Source: JAAYLC01 sp035654795
Lineage (GTDB): Bacteria > Bacteroidota > Bacteroidia > Flavobacteriales > Flavobacteriaceae
Direction of reading: 5' to 3'
NCBI GenBank assembly: GCA_035654795.1
Contig: DASRWC010000006.1
Location: 1 to 62,284 of the forward strand
DNA: 62,284 nt
Made by a program: the position numbers and the translations under genes. Positions 61,228-62,284 of the stretch are shown here, piece after piece (the stretch's first letter is position 1; each line of letters begins with the position of its first letter). The notes under the pieces were generated by a model. It had not been told where the DNA came from. It saw only the letters and a list, made by a program, of their open reading frames with translations, and did not search any database.

Positions 61228-62284
61228 CTATTCAACAACTTTTTCTATTTTTGGCTTAGGCAATAACACCTGAAGCACCATTGCCAAAAACATTACGATA
61301 GCACAACCCACCAAATTCAGCCACAGATACGGCATCAAATCTATCCACCAGATGTAGATAATGATGATTTGCGTAATAATCGCAGCTATGAAAGTAGCTT
61401 TTCCGCTTACGAATTTTACAAAAAATGCCAAAAGGAAAATTCCGAGAACGTTTCCGTAAAATATGGAACCGATGATATTCACAAGTTGAATCAAATTATC
61501 AAATAAATGTGCGGAACAAGCAACGATTATGGCGATTATTCCCCAAAGCAAGGTAAATGCCCGAGATGCCGCGACATAATGTTTTTCACGTTTTCCTGGT
61601 CGGTTGCGTTTGTATAAATCAATAGCGGTGGTACTTCCTAATGCATTCAGTTCCGACGAAGTGGAAGACATTGCCGCACTTAGGATTACAGCGAGAAGAA
61701 GTCCGATAAAACCTTTGTGAAGGTTGTTCAGGATAAAGTGAATGAAAACGTAGTCTTTATCATTCGTTTCAGCATTCGGATTTGCCTGTTTTATTAAAGA
61801 AACAGATTCCGCGCGCAGTTCTTTTATCGATTGATTTAAAGCATTAATTTCCTGTGCATATTCCGCTTCCTGTTCCGGATTTTCTGTTTTTCCGCGGAGG
61901 ATTTGTAAATCTATGAGACTTTCATCGAGACTTTCTTTTTGTTTCTCAAGTTCTTCATATTGCGCCGCATATTCAGAATTTTTAACGGCATTTACTGCTG
62001 AAGGATTGAAGTGCAACGGCGAGCTGTTGAATTGGTAAAAAACAAAAACCATTACGCCTACGAGCAGAATAAAAAATTGCATCGGGACTTTTAACAATCC
62101 GTTCATTATAAGTCCCATTTGGCTTTGTTTCACGCTTTTTCCTGATAAATAACGCTGCACCTGACTTTGGTCGGTTCCGAAATAGGAGAGCGCAAGAAAA
62201 GAACCGCCGATTATTCCGCTCCAAAAAGTATAACGATTTTCAAAGTCAAAAGAGAAATCCAAGATGTTCATCTTCTCGTTCTGA
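61228..62284 (-). CDS. Sodium:solute symporter, SSS family, 5' end beyond the window
   Basis: The frame is open to the right edge; about 352 residues of the C-terminal part are present. Seen: NRYTFWSGIIGGSFLALSYF, FGTDQSQVQRYLSGKS, a long extra coiled-coil loop (about residues 95-165, glutamate rich) and SAAMSSTSSELNALGSTT, followed by several membrane helices. This matches SGLT/NIS-type sodium symporters. The first helices lie outside. An internal ATG at 62271 should not be taken as the start. Confidence 0.9.
   Translation of the reverse strand, partial: QNEKMNILDFSFDFENRYTFWSGIIGGSFLALSYFGTDQSQVQRYLSGKSVKQSQMGLIMNGLLKVPMQFFILLVGVMVFVFYQFNSSPLHFNPSAVNAVKNSEYAAQYEELEKQKESLDESLIDLQILRGKTENPEQEAEYAQEINALNQSIKELRAESVSLIKQANPNAETNDKDYVFIHFILNNLHKGFIGLLLAVILSAAMSSTSSELNALGSTTAIDLYKRNRPGKREKHYVAASRAFTLLWGIIAIIVACSAHLFDNLIQLVNIIGSIFYGNVLGIFLLAFFVKFVSGKATFIAAIITQIIIIYIWWIDLMPYLWLNLVGCAIVMFLAMVLQVLLPKPKIEKVVE

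Overview
The window reads as a chromosomal stretch of a Flavobacteriia-type member of the Bacteroidota. This is inferred from several things: the AT-rich sequence, promoters that fit the Bacteroidota TTTG / TAnnTTTG pattern, a short primary sigma factor without region 1.1, a DnaX without the zinc module, and family content such as DUF3822, DUF4369, DUF1573 and secreted proteins that begin with MKK. No genus is assigned. There are about 70 protein genes, one RNase P RNA gene, no rRNA or tRNA that I can see, no insertion sequence and no CRISPR array.

Layout. 1-4.9 kb: ECF sigma factor coupled to a glycosyltransferase, murB with an aminotransferase, and a DUF1573 protein. 5.0-10.2 kb: valS, then a three-gene minus-strand operon (atypical SDR, ACMSD-like amidohydrolase, O-methyltransferase). 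10.4-13.9 kb: a compact polyphosphate operon (sixA-like, ppk1, ppx). 14-18.8 kb: miaE-like gene, dnaX, the RNase P RNA, rsmD, DUF3822 and a membrane-anchored protein. 18.9-24 kb: RecD-like helicase, a single-gene fusion of a CMP-Kdo synthetase and a KdnB-like Kdo 8-oxidase, an acyltransferase and a lipoprotein. 24-41 kb: mostly housekeeping and membrane genes (YebC, pterin dehydratase, glutaminase with gcvT, aldehyde dehydrogenase, mechanosensitive channel, VanX-like peptidase, OmpA lipoprotein, AarF kinase, SLC13 transporter, primary sigma factor). 41-49 kb: RidA, pirin, saccharopine dehydrogenase-like, DUF819, hydrolases, S1/P1 nuclease.

49-62 kb is the accessory-looking part. It holds a split LigD (separate phosphoesterase and polymerase proteins, no ligase domain), an AraC regulator, a general-stress type SDR, a cluster of AT-rich inverted repeats and a 42-residue lysine-rich peptide. 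Next comes a six-gene operon that runs glycosyltransferase, UDP-galactopyranose mutase, GH1-like hydrolase, YqcI/YcgG haem N-hydroxylase homologue, PaiB-like FMN protein and DUF1989 protein. After it are a glutamine/histidine-rich disordered protein and a Fic toxin gene with an in-frame stop codon. A 64-residue protein that carries a Fic-inhibitory type motif converges on the Fic gene. The window ends inside a sodium:solute symporter.

Strongest leads: the convergent Fic/antitoxin-like pair with the nonsense codon, the N-hydroxylase-PaiB-DUF1989 module appended to a galactofuranose-type glycan operon, the KdsB-KdnB fusion, and the ligase-less LigD pair. Family assignments rest on recognised motifs and overall resemblance; no database search was run.
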